DNA from: an uncultured Prevotellaceae bacterium | GTDB taxonomy: Bacteria > Bacteroidota > Bacteroidia > Bacteroidales > Bacteroidaceae | Assembly: GCA_900316985.1 (NCBI GenBank) | Contig: ONFE01000002.1 | Location: 62,001-126,000 of the forward strand | Length of the DNA stretch: 64,000 nt | Reading direction: 5' to 3' | Shown here: piece after piece, positions 1 to 8,470 of the stretch | Position numbering within the stretch: the first letter of the stretch is position 1 | How the letters are laid out: every line of letters starts with the position of its first letter | Notes under the pieces: generated by a model | Told to the model about the DNA's origin: nothing | The model's database searches: none | Seen by the model: the letters and a program-made list of their open reading frames with translations, nothing else | Position numbers and translations under genes: made by a program

Positions 1-598
1 TCCAGAACAGGATACCTATCGTGAGCACGCCACCAAGAATAAGCAGGAATCCTTGCACCACGTCCATCCAGATGATAGCTTCCATTCCGCCCAGATAGGT
101 GAGCAGGATGATGACGATGCCGATGAATACAATAATGTAGGTGATATCCAAGCCCGTAAAGGTGGCCATGGCCATGCCCATCAGGTAGAGGATGGTTCCC
201 ATCTTGGCAAAATGCTCCAAAACGAAGGCCAGCGAACTATAGTAACGGGCCACGGCTCCAAATCGGCGTTCGAAATACTCGTAGGTGGAAAGCCTGATGA
301 CGCGTCGGAACAACGGCACGATGAACCAAATCATTCCGACGAGTACGATGGGCACCATCAGTCCCTGTACCAGCAGAATCCAGTTGCCGGCATAGGCAGC
401 ACCCGGATAGGCCAGGAAGGTGACGCTCGAAATGATGGTTGCAAACATTGACATGCCTACGGCCCAGGCGGGCACGCTGCCATTGGCAGCAAAATAGGCT
501 TTGGTGGAGTTCTGCTTGCGCGAGAACCATACGCCAACGCCAACTGCCGCAATGAGCGACAGAATGACGATGACCATATCAATCCAGTGGAGTTTCAT
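1..598 (-). CDS. Sodium:solute symporter (SSS family), N-terminal part
   Basis: This is the N-terminal 199 residues of a secondary transporter; the gene runs off the left edge. The translation starts MKLHWIDMVIVILSLIAAVG, has a cytoplasmic SRKQNSTKAYFAANG-type loop after the first helix, and shows at least six hydrophobic helices with the family pattern (AWAVGMSMFATIISSVTFLA, then STYEYFERRFG). Proteins of this family import sugars, sialic acid or other solutes with sodium. The DapA/NanA-type aldolase gene lies 68 bases upstream on the same strand, so the transporter probably brings in the substrate of that aldolase. A sialic or sugar acid is plausible but not shown. The family call is firm; the substrate is inference. 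Confidence 0.88.
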   Translation of the reverse strand, partial: MKLHWIDMVIVILSLIAAVGVGVWFSRKQNSTKAYFAANGSVPAWAVGMSMFATIISSVTFLAYPGAAYAGNWILLVQGLMVPIVLVGMIWFIVPLFRRVIRLSTYEYFERRFGAVARYYSSLAFVLEHFAKMGTILYLMGMAMATFTGLDITYIIVFIGIVIILLTYLGGMEAIIWMDVVQGFLLILGGVLTIGILFW

Positions 599-628
599 TA
601 TCAGGTTAGGGTTTTAGTTTATTAGGGC

Positions 629-649
629 GGTTGCTGCAAAACAGCAACC
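629..649. other. Intercistronic hairpin between aldolase and symporter genes
   Basis: A perfect 8-bp stem (GGTTGCTG / CAGCAACC) with a 5-base loop sits in the short gap between the aldolase stop and the symporter start. No T-run follows on the minus strand, so it is more likely an RNA-processing or stability element than a terminator. Confidence 0.5.
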
Positions 650-666
650 TACGGTAAATCTGGGGG

Positions 667-1575
667 TTAAAGACTATTCACGATGGGGGCAGCCTCTTTG
701 CGAATGCGGTCGGAAATTTCGGGACTGAGTTCGGTGAGGGGTGGCAGCATGTATTCCTCGCAAAGGCCGCACATCTTCATGATGACTTTCAGTCCGGCCA
801 GACTCTCGCCCAAGGTGAGGCCTGCGGTATTGATCTTACCGATTTCAATGGTCTCTTGTTGCAACCGTTCGCATTCGGCCATGTCGCCGTTGATGCCAGC
901 CTCGTAGAGCTGCTGATACTTTTGTGGCAGATAGTTGCCAACGCTTGGCACAATGCCGTCGGCACCATTCTTTAACGAAACAGCTGAATTGGCGGCACAT
1001 CCGCAGAAATAGGCGAAGTCTTCGCGGTCGGCAAAGAGTTTCAAGGCTTCTTCCAGGCGGGGCACGTTGTTCTCAGAATCCTTCAGTCCCACGATGTTGG
1101 GATGATGGCTCAGGCGCTCAATCACGTCGAGAGGAATGCTCATGTGGGTGGTGATGGTGATATTGTAGAGCATCAGGGGCACCTTGATGGAATTGGCCAG
1201 CGTCAGATAATAGTTTTCCATCTGCACGGGAGTCAGCGCATAGTAAGAGGGCAGGGTAGCGGCAATCACGTCGGCTCCGGCCTCGATAAAACGCTCAGCA
1301 GCAGCTAGTTGCTCGCTGATGCAGTTGCCTGCCAGTCCGGTATAAATGGTGACGCGTCCCTGAGCGGCTTTCTTGGCAGCGGCAATCATCTGCACACCGC
1401 CCTCGGTGCTCACGGAATTTCCCTCGCCGGTAGTTCCCATAATCAGGGGAGCCACGCCATAGCGGGCCATATTGTCAACAATGCGTTCTACGGCAACGGT
1501 GTCAATACTGCCATCCTTACTTACAGGTGTCACCATGGGCACAACTACGCCATGGTATTTCTTCAATGTCTTCAT
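667..1575 (-). CDS. Dihydrodipicolinate synthase / N-acetylneuraminate lyase family aldolase
   Basis: A 302-residue class I aldolase of the DapA superfamily. Such enzymes make or cleave a C-C bond next to pyruvate through a Schiff base. The phosphate or carboxylate loop GTTGEG lies near residue 46, the conserved Tyr is in the LYNIT segment near 137, and the Schiff-base Lys is in VGLKDSE near 163. The ATG was chosen because KTLKKYHGVVVPMVTP is the normal family N-terminus; an open frame continues upstream but has no homology. Because the next gene is an SSS symporter and no lysine-biosynthesis gene is near, I read it as catabolic (sialic-acid or keto-sugar lyase) rather than as biosynthetic DapA. 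The substrate cannot be fixed from sequence. Confidence 0.85.
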   Translation of the reverse strand: MKTLKKYHGVVVPMVTPVSKDGSIDTVAVERIVDNMARYGVAPLIMGTTGEGNSVSTEGGVQMIAAAKKAAQGRVTIYTGLAGNCISEQLAAAERFIEAGADVIAATLPSYYALTPVQMENYYLTLANSIKVPLMLYNITITTHMSIPLDVIERLSHHPNIVGLKDSENNVPRLEEALKLFADREDFAYFCGCAANSAVSLKNGADGIVPSVGNYLPQKYQQLYEAGINGDMAECERLQQETIEIGKINTAGLTLGESLAGLKVIMKMCGLCEEYMLPPLTELSPEISDRIRKEAAPIVNSL

Positions 1576-1640
1576 TCGAATGTTTTTTTGATTTGTTTGT
1601 TTATTTATATAAAGACGGAACAGCCCGTGATTTGTAACCA

Positions 1641-1677
1641 CAAAAATAAGGAGCGACTCTATAAAAAGTCGCCCCTC
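1641..1677 (-). terminator. Rho-independent terminator of pgk
   Basis: Arms at 1650-1658 and 1667-1675 (GGAGCGACT / AGTCGCCCC) form a stem. On the minus strand they are followed by TTATTTTTG. It lies about 40 bases after the pgk stop and before the aldolase start, separating the two units. Confidence 0.75.
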
Positions 1678-1711
1678 AGCATTAGTATAAGTTGAATAAT
1701 AAGTTAGTGTG

Positions 1712-2980
1712 TTATTCGTTGATAGCTGCAACACCAGGAAGCACTTTGCCCTCGATGGCCTCGAGCAGAGCACCACCACCGGTAGAGATGTAGCTAACCT
1801 GATCGGCAAGACCGAATTTGTTCACACAAGCCACGGAGTCACCACCGCCGATGAGCGAGAAGGCACCTTCCTTGGTAGCCTTGGCAATAGCCTCACCGAT
1901 GGCACGGCTACCAGCTGTGAACTCATCGCACTCGAATACACCTGCAGGACCGTTCCAAAGAATGGTCTTGGCACCTTCGATAGCTTTGGCGAAATCCTTC
2001 TGACTTTCAGGACCAGCGTCAACACCCTCGAATCCCTCGGGAACATCAATAGCGGGGCAGGTGATGATCTCAGAACCTTCCTTCACGGTCATCGTACCGA
2101 AGTCGAGGCCATTGGTAGCTGTGCAGTCGCTGCCGAGTACCAGCTCAACACCGTTCTTTTTGGCCAGTTCCTCAACGCCGAGAGCTACATCAAGCTTGTC
2201 GAGCTCAACGATTGAGTTACCGATTTTGCCGTCGTGAGCCTTTGCGAATGTGTAGGTCATACCGCCGCAGAGAATCAGCTTGTCAACCTTGCCGAGCAGA
2301 TTCTCAATGATACCGATCTTGGTAGAAACCTTAGAACCACCCATGATGGCTACGAAGGGGCGCTTGATGTTGCCGAGAACGGCATCAACAGCCTTCACTT
2401 CCTTCTCCATCAGATAGCCCAGCATGCGGCTGTCCTTGTCGAAGAACTCATCGATAACGGCAGTAGAAGCGTGCTTGCGGTGAGCAGTTCCGAAAGCATC
2501 CATCACGTAAGCGTCGGCATACGAAGCCAGCTTCTTGGCGAATTCCTTCTGTGATGCCTTCATGGCCTTCTTGGCCTCGTCGTATTCGGGAGTGCCTTTC
2601 TCAACGCCAACAGGCTTACCTTCCTCCTCGGGATAGTAGCGCAGGTTCTCAAGCAACAGAGCCTCGCCCATCTTCAGGGCAGCAGCCTCTTCAGAAGCAT
2701 TGGCACAATCGGGAGCAAACTTCACGTCAACACCGAGGGCCTTGCTAACAGCGGGAATGATCTGCTTCAATGACAGTTTGGGATTAACCTTACCCTTGGG
2801 CTTGCCCATGTGGGACATCATGATGACAGCACCACCATCGGCGAGAATCTTCTTCAGCGTGGGAAGAGCACCGCGGATACGGGTGTCGTCGGTTACATTA
2901 CCATTTTCATCGAGGGGCACATTGAAGTCCACACGAACGATTGCCTTCTTACCGGCAAAGTTAAATTGATCAATTGTCAT
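1712..2980 (-). CDS. pgk: Phosphoglycerate kinase
   Basis: A 422-residue cytoplasmic enzyme that interconverts 1,3-bisphosphoglycerate + ADP and 3-phosphoglycerate + ATP in glycolysis. The N-terminal domain has [14 protein letters not shown] (about 10-23), the substrate segment MSHMGKPKG near 55, and [16 protein letters not shown] near 109. The C-terminal nucleotide domain has [18 protein letters not shown] near 215, [10 protein letters not shown] near 345 and IGGGDSVA near 380. Length and motif spacing are normal for the family. It stands alone, with its own terminator downstream and a promoter upstream. Confidence 0.98.
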   Translation of the reverse strand: MTIDQFNFAGKKAIVRVDFNVPLDENGNVTDDTRIRGALPTLKKILADGGAVIMMSHMGKPKGKVNPKLSLKQIIPAVSKALGVDVKFAPDCANASEEAAALKMGEALLLENLRYYPEEEGKPVGVEKGTPEYDEAKKAMKASQKEFAKKLASYADAYVMDAFGTAHRKHASTAVIDEFFDKDSRMLGYLMEKEVKAVDAVLGNIKRPFVAIMGGSKVSTKIGIIENLLGKVDKLILCGGMTYTFAKAHDGKIGNSIVELDKLDVALGVEELAKKNGVELVLGSDCTATNGLDFGTMTVKEGSEIITCPAIDVPEGFEGVDAGPESQKDFAKAIEGAKTILWNGPAGVFECDEFTAGSRAIGEAIAKATKEGAFSLIGGGDSVACVNKFGLADQVSYISTGGGALLEAIEGKVLPGVAAINE

Positions 2981-3026
2981 AATACCTTTAATTTATGATG
3001 TTAATACCTAATTCATAATAACCCTG

Positions 3027-3034
3027 CAAAATTA
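3027..3034 (-). promoter_or_regulatory. -7 box for pgk
   Basis: TAATTTTG on the minus strand matches the Bacteroidetes TAnnTTTG element, about 47 bases upstream of the pgk ATG. I see no clear TTTG at the -33 position. Confidence 0.5.
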
Positions 3035-3039
3035 ATATA

Positions 3040-3086
3040 AAAAGTTGAAACTTGTGAGTATGGAGCTCATAAATTTCAACTTTTTT
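3040..3086 (-). terminator. Terminator after the DUF4923 lipoprotein gene
   Basis: An 11-bp inverted repeat (AAAAGTTGAAA / TTTCAACTTTT) with an inner GAGC/GCTC-like pairing follows the lipoprotein stop and ends in TTTTTATATT on the minus strand. The arms are also A- and T-rich on the other strand, but no plus-strand gene ends here. Confidence 0.65.
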
Positions 3087-3136
3087 GCAGTTCGTCGCAT
3101 TAAATGTAACGTAGGGTTTGCAATTGTAGACTTGAA

Positions 3137-3754
3137 TCAATGCTTCAGGTCGAGACCCAGACGAATTCCGTCATAGTTTTTTGTCAGTTCACCAACGCTG
3201 CTAAGTGTGGAGTTGCCGCTGATGGCAGCAATCGTCTGGAGTGCTGACAGCAGTTTCTTTGATTCAAAGAGCAATGAGATGCCCTGGGCATTACGGTTCA
3301 CATAGCCCTTGATGTTAAGCAACAGGGTCTTCAGCTGTATGCTCTGGTCGTTGGGATTGAAGGTGTAAGTTCCGCTCAGGGGCTGCCCGTCAATCTTTCC
3401 GCTGAACTGGCCGTTCTCGGTAAACTGGAAATACGTGTTGGCAGCAGAAATGCCGAGCTTCTGATAGGTAGGTGCCAGTTCTTCCTTGGCACGTGTGGCT
3501 GCGATATGACCACCGGCCTTAGCCAAGAGACTCTCCGTGGTGAAGGCACAACCAGGCTGATAGTAATACCAGTTGCCTACAAGGTCGGCCTGCGATAGCT
3601 TGTTGTAACCGATCACGTCAAAGATAATGTTCGAAATGGTGTTTGCGTTAGTGGCTGCACCCAGAATGGATCCGAGCACATTGCCGTTTTGGCCACCCAT
3701 ACAACTGCAGAGTGCGAATACAGCACTTGCAGCAAAAAGTGAGATTTTCTTCAT
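3137..3754 (-). CDS. DUF4923-family lipoprotein
   Basis: A 205-residue exported lipoprotein of unknown function. The N-terminus MKKISLFAASAVFALCSC is a lipoprotein signal peptide ending in a lipobox (ALCSC). After it come a Gly/Asn-rich linker and a compact domain with VGNWYYYQPGCAF and a beta-rich NGQFSGKIDGQPLSGTYTFN segment, which resembles lipocalin-like DUF4923 proteins of Bacteroidales. Transcribed alone, from a promoter matching TTTG-N20-TAGATTTG (3784-3815). The family call is from recall of the pattern; function is unknown. Confidence 0.75.
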   Translation of the reverse strand: MKKISLFAASAVFALCSCMGGQNGNVLGSILGAATNANTISNIIFDVIGYNKLSQADLVGNWYYYQPGCAFTTESLLAKAGGHIAATRAKEELAPTYQKLGISAANTYFQFTENGQFSGKIDGQPLSGTYTFNPNDQSIQLKTLLLNIKGYVNRNAQGISLLFESKKLLSALQTIAAISGNSTLSSVGELTKNYDGIRLGLDLKH

Positions 3755-3783
3755 TGTTATTGTAAATTGTAAAAATTCTGTTG

Positions 3784-3815
3784 CAAATCTACATTTTTAT
3801 TTTTAAAAATCCAAA
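3784..3815 (-). promoter_or_regulatory. Promoter of the DUF4923 gene
   Basis: On the minus strand TTTG (3812-3815) is followed after exactly 20 bases by TAGATTTG (3784-3791), the Bacteroidetes primary-sigma pattern. The ATG lies about 29 bases downstream of the -7 box. Confidence 0.7.
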
Positions 3816-3855
3816 ATCATTACACTTTTTTCGACCGTTTTCAGATAAAAACACT

Positions 3856-3863
3856 TATCTTTG
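3856..3863 (+). promoter_or_regulatory. -7 box for ridA-queC
   Basis: TATCTTTG lies 25 bases before the ridA ATG; no clear TTTG is present at the usual upstream distance. Confidence 0.55.
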
Positions 3864-3888
3864 CACGGTTATTTAATTTTATTGCAAA

Positions 3889-4260
3889 ATGAAAGCAATC
3901 AAGACAGATAAAGCGCCTGCTGCCATCGGACCTTACAGCCAGGCCATTGAAACAGGCGGACTGGTATTCGCCAGTGGACAACTTCCCATCAATCCCGTTA
4001 CGGGAGATTTCCCTGAGGGTATCAAGGAGCAGACCCGTCAGAGTCTGATGAACGCGAAAGCCATATTGGAGGCCGCCGGGCTGAGTATGAAAAATGTGGT
4101 GAAGACCACGGTGCTATTGGCCGATATCGCTGATTTCACTGCGATGAACGAAGTGTATGCAGAGTTCTTTGAAGAACCTTATCCCGCCCGCAGTGCCTTT
4201 GCCGTGAAGTCGGTTCCCAAGGGAGCACTTGTGGAGATAGAATGTATAGCTGAGAAATAG
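3889..4260 (+). CDS. ridA: RidA-family enamine/imine deaminase
   Basis: A 123-residue YjgF/YER057c/UK114 protein. RidA homotrimers hydrolyse reactive 2-aminoacrylate and related enamines in the cytoplasm. Family hallmarks are AIGPYSQAIETGGLVFASGQL near residues 12-32, the TRQSLMNAKAILEAAG helix, and the C-terminal YPARSAFAVKSVPKGALVEIEC with the conserved Arg and Glu. Its stop codon is followed directly by the queC ATG with no gap, so the two are translationally coupled. Confidence 0.95.
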   Translation: MKAIKTDKAPAAIGPYSQAIETGGLVFASGQLPINPVTGDFPEGIKEQTRQSLMNAKAILEAAGLSMKNVVKTTVLLADIADFTAMNEVYAEFFEEPYPARSAFAVKSVPKGALVEIECIAEK

Positions 4261-4914
4261 ATGAAAGACAGTATTCTTATCCTGAGTGGCGGAATGGATT
4301 CCACTACGCTTCTCTATGATTATCGCGAACGGATTGCACTGGCTATTTCGTTCGATTACGGCAGTAATCATAACGGCCGTGAGATTCCATTTGCGGAGTA
4401 TCATTGCCAGCAGTTGGGCATTGAGCACATCACGATTCCTTTGGCATTCATGTCGAAGTATTTTAAGAGTTCGCTCCTGGAAGGCTCCGACGCCATTCCT
4501 GAAGGTCATTATGCAGAAGACAACATGAAATCCACGGTGGTTCCGTTCCGCAACGGCATCATGCTGGCCATAGCAGCTGGTATGGCAGAGAGTCGCGGCC
4601 TGAAGTATGTGATGATGGCCAATCACGGTGGTGACCATACTATCTATCCTGACTGCCGTCCGGAATTTGTGAAGGCTATGAGTGAGGCCACCCGTACCGG
4701 AACTTTCCCAGGCATAGAGATTCTGGCGCCATATACCAATATCACCAAAGGAGACATCGCCCGGCGCGGAAAGGAGTTAGGCATCGACTACTCGAAAACG
4801 TGGAGTTGCTATAAGGGTGGAGAGCATCATTGCGGGAAATGCGGCACTTGTGTAGAGCGTAAGGAAGCGCTGGCTGCTGCAGGTATTGAGGATCTCACTA
4901 TCTACGACGAATAA
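4261..4914 (+). CDS. queC: 7-cyano-7-deazaguanine (preQ0) synthase
   Basis: A 217-residue PP-loop ATPase that converts 7-carboxy-7-deazaguanine to preQ0 in queuosine biosynthesis. The ATP pyrophosphatase loop ILSGGMDSTTLLYDY is at residues 6-20, followed by AISFDYGSNH. The C-terminal zinc-binding region has WSCYKGGEHHCGKCGTCVER with four cysteines, as expected. The ATG abuts the ridA stop. A hairpin made from two facing copies of the 22-bp repeat follows the stop codon. Confidence 0.96.
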   Translation: MKDSILILSGGMDSTTLLYDYRERIALAISFDYGSNHNGREIPFAEYHCQQLGIEHITIPLAFMSKYFKSSLLEGSDAIPEGHYAEDNMKSTVVPFRNGIMLAIAAGMAESRGLKYVMMANHGGDHTIYPDCRPEFVKAMSEATRTGTFPGIEILAPYTNITKGDIARRGKELGIDYSKTWSCYKGGEHHCGKCGTCVERKEALAAAGIEDLTIYDE

Positions 4915-4919
4915 AAACG

Positions 4920-5002
4920 AAAGTATCATCCGTCGACTTCGGGCGGATGATACTTTGACCTCGGGCGGATGATGTTTTGAAAGCCAGCGGATGATACTTT
5001 GA
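4920..5002 (+). repeat. Tandem 22-bp repeats (GGATGATACTTTGA family), locus 1
   Basis: Three units with a 22-base period start at 4941, 4963 and 4985. Each is G/CGGCGGATGATnnTTTGA-like, and the variable pair alternates AC, GT, AC. One inverted partial unit (4920-4932, AAAGTATCATCCG) can pair perfectly over 13 bp with 4944-4956, giving a hairpin right after queC. The array fills the gap between the convergent queC and TonB-receptor genes. Related units occur near 15.4, 25.6 and 48.7 kb. Confidence 0.85.
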
Positions 5003-7087
5003 TCAGAGCCTGATGCAAAACCCAGCCGTTATCCAGAAACCAGGCTGCGGCACATTGCCGTAATCCACATAATCCTTCTTGTTTATAAGGTTATTGGCTT
5101 CCGCAAATACTTCATACTTGGGCGCATTCCACGACAAGCGGGCGTCAACGAGCGAGTAGGGAGCGTAATCCTGCACTTGGTCCTGAGTGTCAGTATAACT
5201 GCCGGCTCGGTCCTGGAAACGGTATTTAATGCCGAGATTCAATTGGCTGACGAGATGCAGTTGCAAGGAAGCTACCAGTTTGTGACGGAGATATTCCAAC
5301 GTTGATTGCGACTTGATCTGCTCTTCGTTCTCGTCTTTCTTCTGATTCATATAGCAATAAGATATGTCAAGTTTTTTAAGTATGCTTTGAGTGGGCATCC
5401 ATTCCTTGAAATCAAGATGAAAGACAGTCTCCAGACCGATTGTGTTGACTTTGGTATAGTTCACGCTTTTCCAAACAGGATCGGGGTCGTTCGTATTCAT
5501 AATCCAGTCGATCATGTTTTGGGCGTGATGGTAGAATCCGCTTACGCTTGCCTGCAGGATTCTTGACTGGTATTTGACACCCGTCTCAACGGCTGAGAGC
5601 TCTTCGGGCTTCAGGTATTTGTCTGCCTTATGTCCACCCACGCTATAATATAGTTCGGTAACGGAAGGCATTCGCAGGGAGGTATTCCATGAAGCATAGA
5701 CTTTCCAGTTGTCAGAAAATCGGTAACTGGCGTCCGCGCCAGGATACAACTTGAAGTTCATTTCGTTCCAAGTATTCTTAACTAGAATAAAACCAGCGCT
5801 TAATGTAAATTGATTCAATAGAATGTTATGTTCCAGATTGAAACTGATGTTAGAGCGGTTAAGTCCAAATTCGTAGTCGCGGTCTGTTCCGCTGATATGT
5901 TTTGTGTGGTTGAGAGGTTCGCCGAGATTTCCGCTGATAACATCCTCGTTCCGGAATTCTGCACCAATGGCCGTCCGACCTAAAAACCAGTCGAACCAAC
6001 TGTTCAGGTTCACGCCGAAGACATCAGAACGATGGTAATTGAATGGATACTTGTCCGGGTCGTTGCGTAATAGTTCAAAACGGTCTTGAGAGCGGTTCCA
6101 ATAGATGGCTGGTTTGAAATGAAACCATGAACCTTTCGTTTCAGCCTGAAGAGCCGTAAACCATTTGGTAGTCTTTTCGTATTGGTTGTCAAACTTTTTG
6201 CTATAGAAAGTGTTGCTGCCAAACCCCTTCGTGGAGAGTCCGGCATGCCATCTCACTTGGAGGCTTTTGTCTTCAAACCGACCTTGATAGAATGCCTTAC
6301 CACCGCTATAGTCCATGTTCAGTCCGCCGGCCTTGTTCCGACTGTATCCGTCACTACGGGTAAACGAGGCACTCAGCTGGTTGCTCCAACGTCCATTTGA
6401 GATGTTACCGTAACCACCTGCAGAGAGATAGCCGAAGGAACCGCCTTCCATGTGGAGACAGGCTTCCTGGGATGGTCCGGAATTACCAAAGACTCCGGAG
6501 TTCTTCGTCACGATATTGATTGCTCCGGCCAAACTGGATGTTCCATAGACCCTACCTGCGGGACCCTCAAGAACTTCAATGCGCTCTATCTCGCTGATAT
6601 CCACCGGAAAATCAAAACTGTTGTGACCTGTCTGCGGATCGCAGATGTTGATGCCGTTAAGCAGGATGGTGATTTGCTCTTGGGTTCCTCCCCGGATTCC
6701 GATGTCAGTCTGCGCGCCAATGGGCCCTCGCTGGCGGACATCTACTCCTGCCGCATACTTGAGCAAATCGTTAATACTTTGTACTGGCGCCGCCTGAATG
6801 TCCTCGCGGCTCAGTACAGTTACCATTCTCGCCGCCTGCCCTAAAGCAAGCGGGGCACGCGAGCCCGAGACTTCCACGTCATCGAGCGTCACCTCATATT
6901 GAGGCTGGTCCTTTTCGGTCAGTTCCGTCCGGATGCTGATACCGTCTGCTTTAGCATAGGTGAGCGTAGCCACACTCAAAGTGCCCACGATCACCTCACG
7001 GCCAAGACAGCTGAAGAGCGAATAGCCCTTATTGCTGAACCGCTTGAAGCGAAAGACCTCGCGTTTGTTAAAGATTGATTTGTACAT
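5003..7087 (-). CDS. TonB-dependent outer-membrane receptor (BtuB-like)
   Basis: A 694-residue outer-membrane transporter for scarce ligands such as cobalamin or chelated iron, energised by TonB. The start MYKSIFNKREVFRFKRFSNK gives a long Bacteroidetes-type extended signal (FSNKGYSLFSCLGREV) followed by VGTLSVATLTYAKAD. The plug domain follows (DVEVSGSRAP near 75, then a LLNGINICDPQTGHNS segment and VLEGPAGRVYGTSSLAGAIN), then a beta-barrel with alternating aromatic strands. An in-frame TTG lies 15 codons upstream, but it would sit inside the terminator-like hairpin, so I prefer the ATG. The last residue is Leu rather than the usual Phe. No cobalamin riboswitch is visible. The ligand is unknown. 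Confidence 0.92.
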   Translation of the reverse strand: MYKSIFNKREVFRFKRFSNKGYSLFSCLGREVIVGTLSVATLTYAKADGISIRTELTEKDQPQYEVTLDDVEVSGSRAPLALGQAARMVTVLSREDIQAAPVQSINDLLKYAAGVDVRQRGPIGAQTDIGIRGGTQEQITILLNGINICDPQTGHNSFDFPVDISEIERIEVLEGPAGRVYGTSSLAGAINIVTKNSGVFGNSGPSQEACLHMEGGSFGYLSAGGYGNISNGRWSNQLSASFTRSDGYSRNKAGGLNMDYSGGKAFYQGRFEDKSLQVRWHAGLSTKGFGSNTFYSKKFDNQYEKTTKWFTALQAETKGSWFHFKPAIYWNRSQDRFELLRNDPDKYPFNYHRSDVFGVNLNSWFDWFLGRTAIGAEFRNEDVISGNLGEPLNHTKHISGTDRDYEFGLNRSNISFNLEHNILLNQFTLSAGFILVKNTWNEMNFKLYPGADASYRFSDNWKVYASWNTSLRMPSVTELYYSVGGHKADKYLKPEELSAVETGVKYQSRILQASVSGFYHHAQNMIDWIMNTNDPDPVWKSVNYTKVNTIGLETVFHLDFKEWMPTQSILKKLDISYCYMNQKKDENEEQIKSQSTLEYLRHKLVASLQLHLVSQLNLGIKYRFQDRAGSYTDTQDQVQDYAPYSLVDARLSWNAPKYEVFAEANNLINKKDYVDYGNVPQPGFWITAGFCIRL

Positions 7088-7100
7088 AATTTTATAAAAA

Positions 7101-7128
7101 ATCCGCCCTGCCTTTCTGCAGAGCGGAT
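7101..7128 (-). terminator. Hairpin plus T-run between uxuA and the TonB-receptor gene
   Basis: ATCCGC-T-CTGC pairs with GCAG-G-GCGGAT around a 6-base loop and is followed by TTTTTTAT on the minus strand. It terminates uxuA, yet it also lies downstream of the receptor promoter, at the 5' end of the receptor mRNA. Confidence 0.75.
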
Positions 7129-7129
7129 A

Positions 7130-7161
7130 CAAAGGTATATAAAATTATTGTAATAGCCAAA
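7130..7161 (-). promoter_or_regulatory. Promoter of the TonB-receptor gene
   Basis: TTTG (7158-7161 on the minus strand), 20 bases, then TACCTTTG (7130-7137). The inferred transcription start falls at the foot of the hairpin at 7101-7128. Confidence 0.75.
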
Positions 7162-7175
7162 TATAACTGTTATTA

Positions 7176-8429
7176 TCAGTCGAAGAAGCCCGGTTGCTTA
7201 TATTCAATACCGAGTTCACGGTCAACAGTAGCCAGAATGCCCTGCACCTGTCCGAGGGCGAACATACGTCCGAGCAGGGTGTAGCCGGCGTTGTGGCCGT
7301 GGCTCGACTCGTCCATGATGCCGCCTGGCTGATCAGTGAAGGTCATACCGTGGTCAACGCGCATGGGCAGGCTGGGATTCTCTTTTTCAAAGATACGGCA
7401 CAATTCGATGATATCGGCACGTCCTCCCAGGTGGCTGGCCTCAGTGAAGTCGCCGTTGGGGAAGATGTGGCATGAACGCAAGTGAACGAAGTGGGTGCGT
7501 GAGGCAAACTTACGGGCCAGTTCCACTACGTTGTTATAGGCACCGGCCGAAAGGCTGCCTGCGCAGAAAGTCAGGCCGTTGTGCTTATTGGGTACGGCAT
7601 CGAGGAACCATTGGATATCCTCTTCCGTACGGACGATGCGCGGCAATCCGAGGATTTCGATGGGGGGATCGTCGGGATGTACGCACATGTTCATGTTGCA
7701 CTCCTCACAAGTAGGCATGATAGCCTCCAGGAAGTATTTCATGTTGGCACGCAACTGAGCCTTGTCAATTCCCTTGTAGAGATCCAGAAACTCACGGAAC
7801 TTCTGAATGGGAGCCTCGTCGTTCTCGCTGAAGTTACCGGAAACGAATCCCTGCGTCTTGATAACAATGTTCTCCACCAGTTTGTGGTCTTTCTCGGGTG
7901 TCATGGTCTTGGCCAGTTCATCGCATTCTGCCAACACATTACGTCCTTCGCCCACACCTTCGGGGAACTTGAACTTCGCCCATTCCTCACGAGCACCTTC
8001 ACGCTTCAGGATATAGATGTCGAAATAGGCAAACTCAGCATAGTTGAAATAAAGGTTGGTCGATCCGTTGGGATTGTCATGAAGCAGGTCCGTACGTGCC
8101 CAGTCAAGCACCGGCATGAAGTTGTAGCAGATGCAGTGGATGCCTTCTGCCGAGAGGTTGCGCAGACTTTCCTTATAGACTTCTATCTGCTCGTCACGGT
8201 CGGGACCACCGTACTTGATGGTCTCCACCACGGGCAGACTCTCCACCACGCTCCAGCGCATGCCATAGGATTCAATATACTCTCGCAGGTCGCGAATCTT
8301 CTCACGTGTCCACACTTCGCCGAGGGGCACATCATGAAGGGCTGTCACTATGCCCTCCACGCCGATTTGTTTCAGCATGGCAAGCGTAATCTTGTCTTTC
8401 TTGCCAAACCATCTCCAAGTTCTTTCCAT
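7176..8429 (-). CDS. uxuA: Mannonate dehydratase
   Basis: A 417-residue TIM-barrel metalloenzyme that dehydrates D-mannonate to 2-keto-3-deoxygluconate in hexuronate catabolism. It begins MERTWRWFGKKDKITL, the standard family N-terminus. Metal-binding segments are visible as MNMCVHPDDPP near 255, TFCAGSLSAGAYN near 293, FVHLRSCHIFPNG near 320 and MRVDHGMTFTD near 358. No other uronate genes are in the window. It lies downstream of rlmH on the same strand with a 41-base gap and ends in a terminator. Confidence 0.96.
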   Translation of the reverse strand: MERTWRWFGKKDKITLAMLKQIGVEGIVTALHDVPLGEVWTREKIRDLREYIESYGMRWSVVESLPVVETIKYGGPDRDEQIEVYKESLRNLSAEGIHCICYNFMPVLDWARTDLLHDNPNGSTNLYFNYAEFAYFDIYILKREGAREEWAKFKFPEGVGEGRNVLAECDELAKTMTPEKDHKLVENIVIKTQGFVSGNFSENDEAPIQKFREFLDLYKGIDKAQLRANMKYFLEAIMPTCEECNMNMCVHPDDPPIEILGLPRIVRTEEDIQWFLDAVPNKHNGLTFCAGSLSAGAYNNVVELARKFASRTHFVHLRSCHIFPNGDFTEASHLGGRADIIELCRIFEKENPSLPMRVDHGMTFTDQPGGIMDESSHGHNAGYTLLGRMFALGQVQGILATVDRELGIEYKQPGFFD

Positions 8430-8470
8430 AGTCTTATATTATTTATGAGTAATATGATTGTCTTCGTTGT

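Noticed and set aside
1..1575. Naming the aldolase-symporter pair as nanA-nanT
   Set aside because: The aldolase has the GTTGEG loop common to the whole superfamily and no other sialic-acid gene is visible, so the specific names are not supported.
4920..5002. Possible CRISPR array
   Set aside because: Units are 22 bases long, head to tail, without variable spacers, and no cas gene is present.
7087..7176. Cobalamin riboswitch for the BtuB-like receptor
   Set aside because: The gap between uxuA and the receptor is under 90 bases, far too short, and lacks the B12-box pattern; only a promoter and a hairpin are present.
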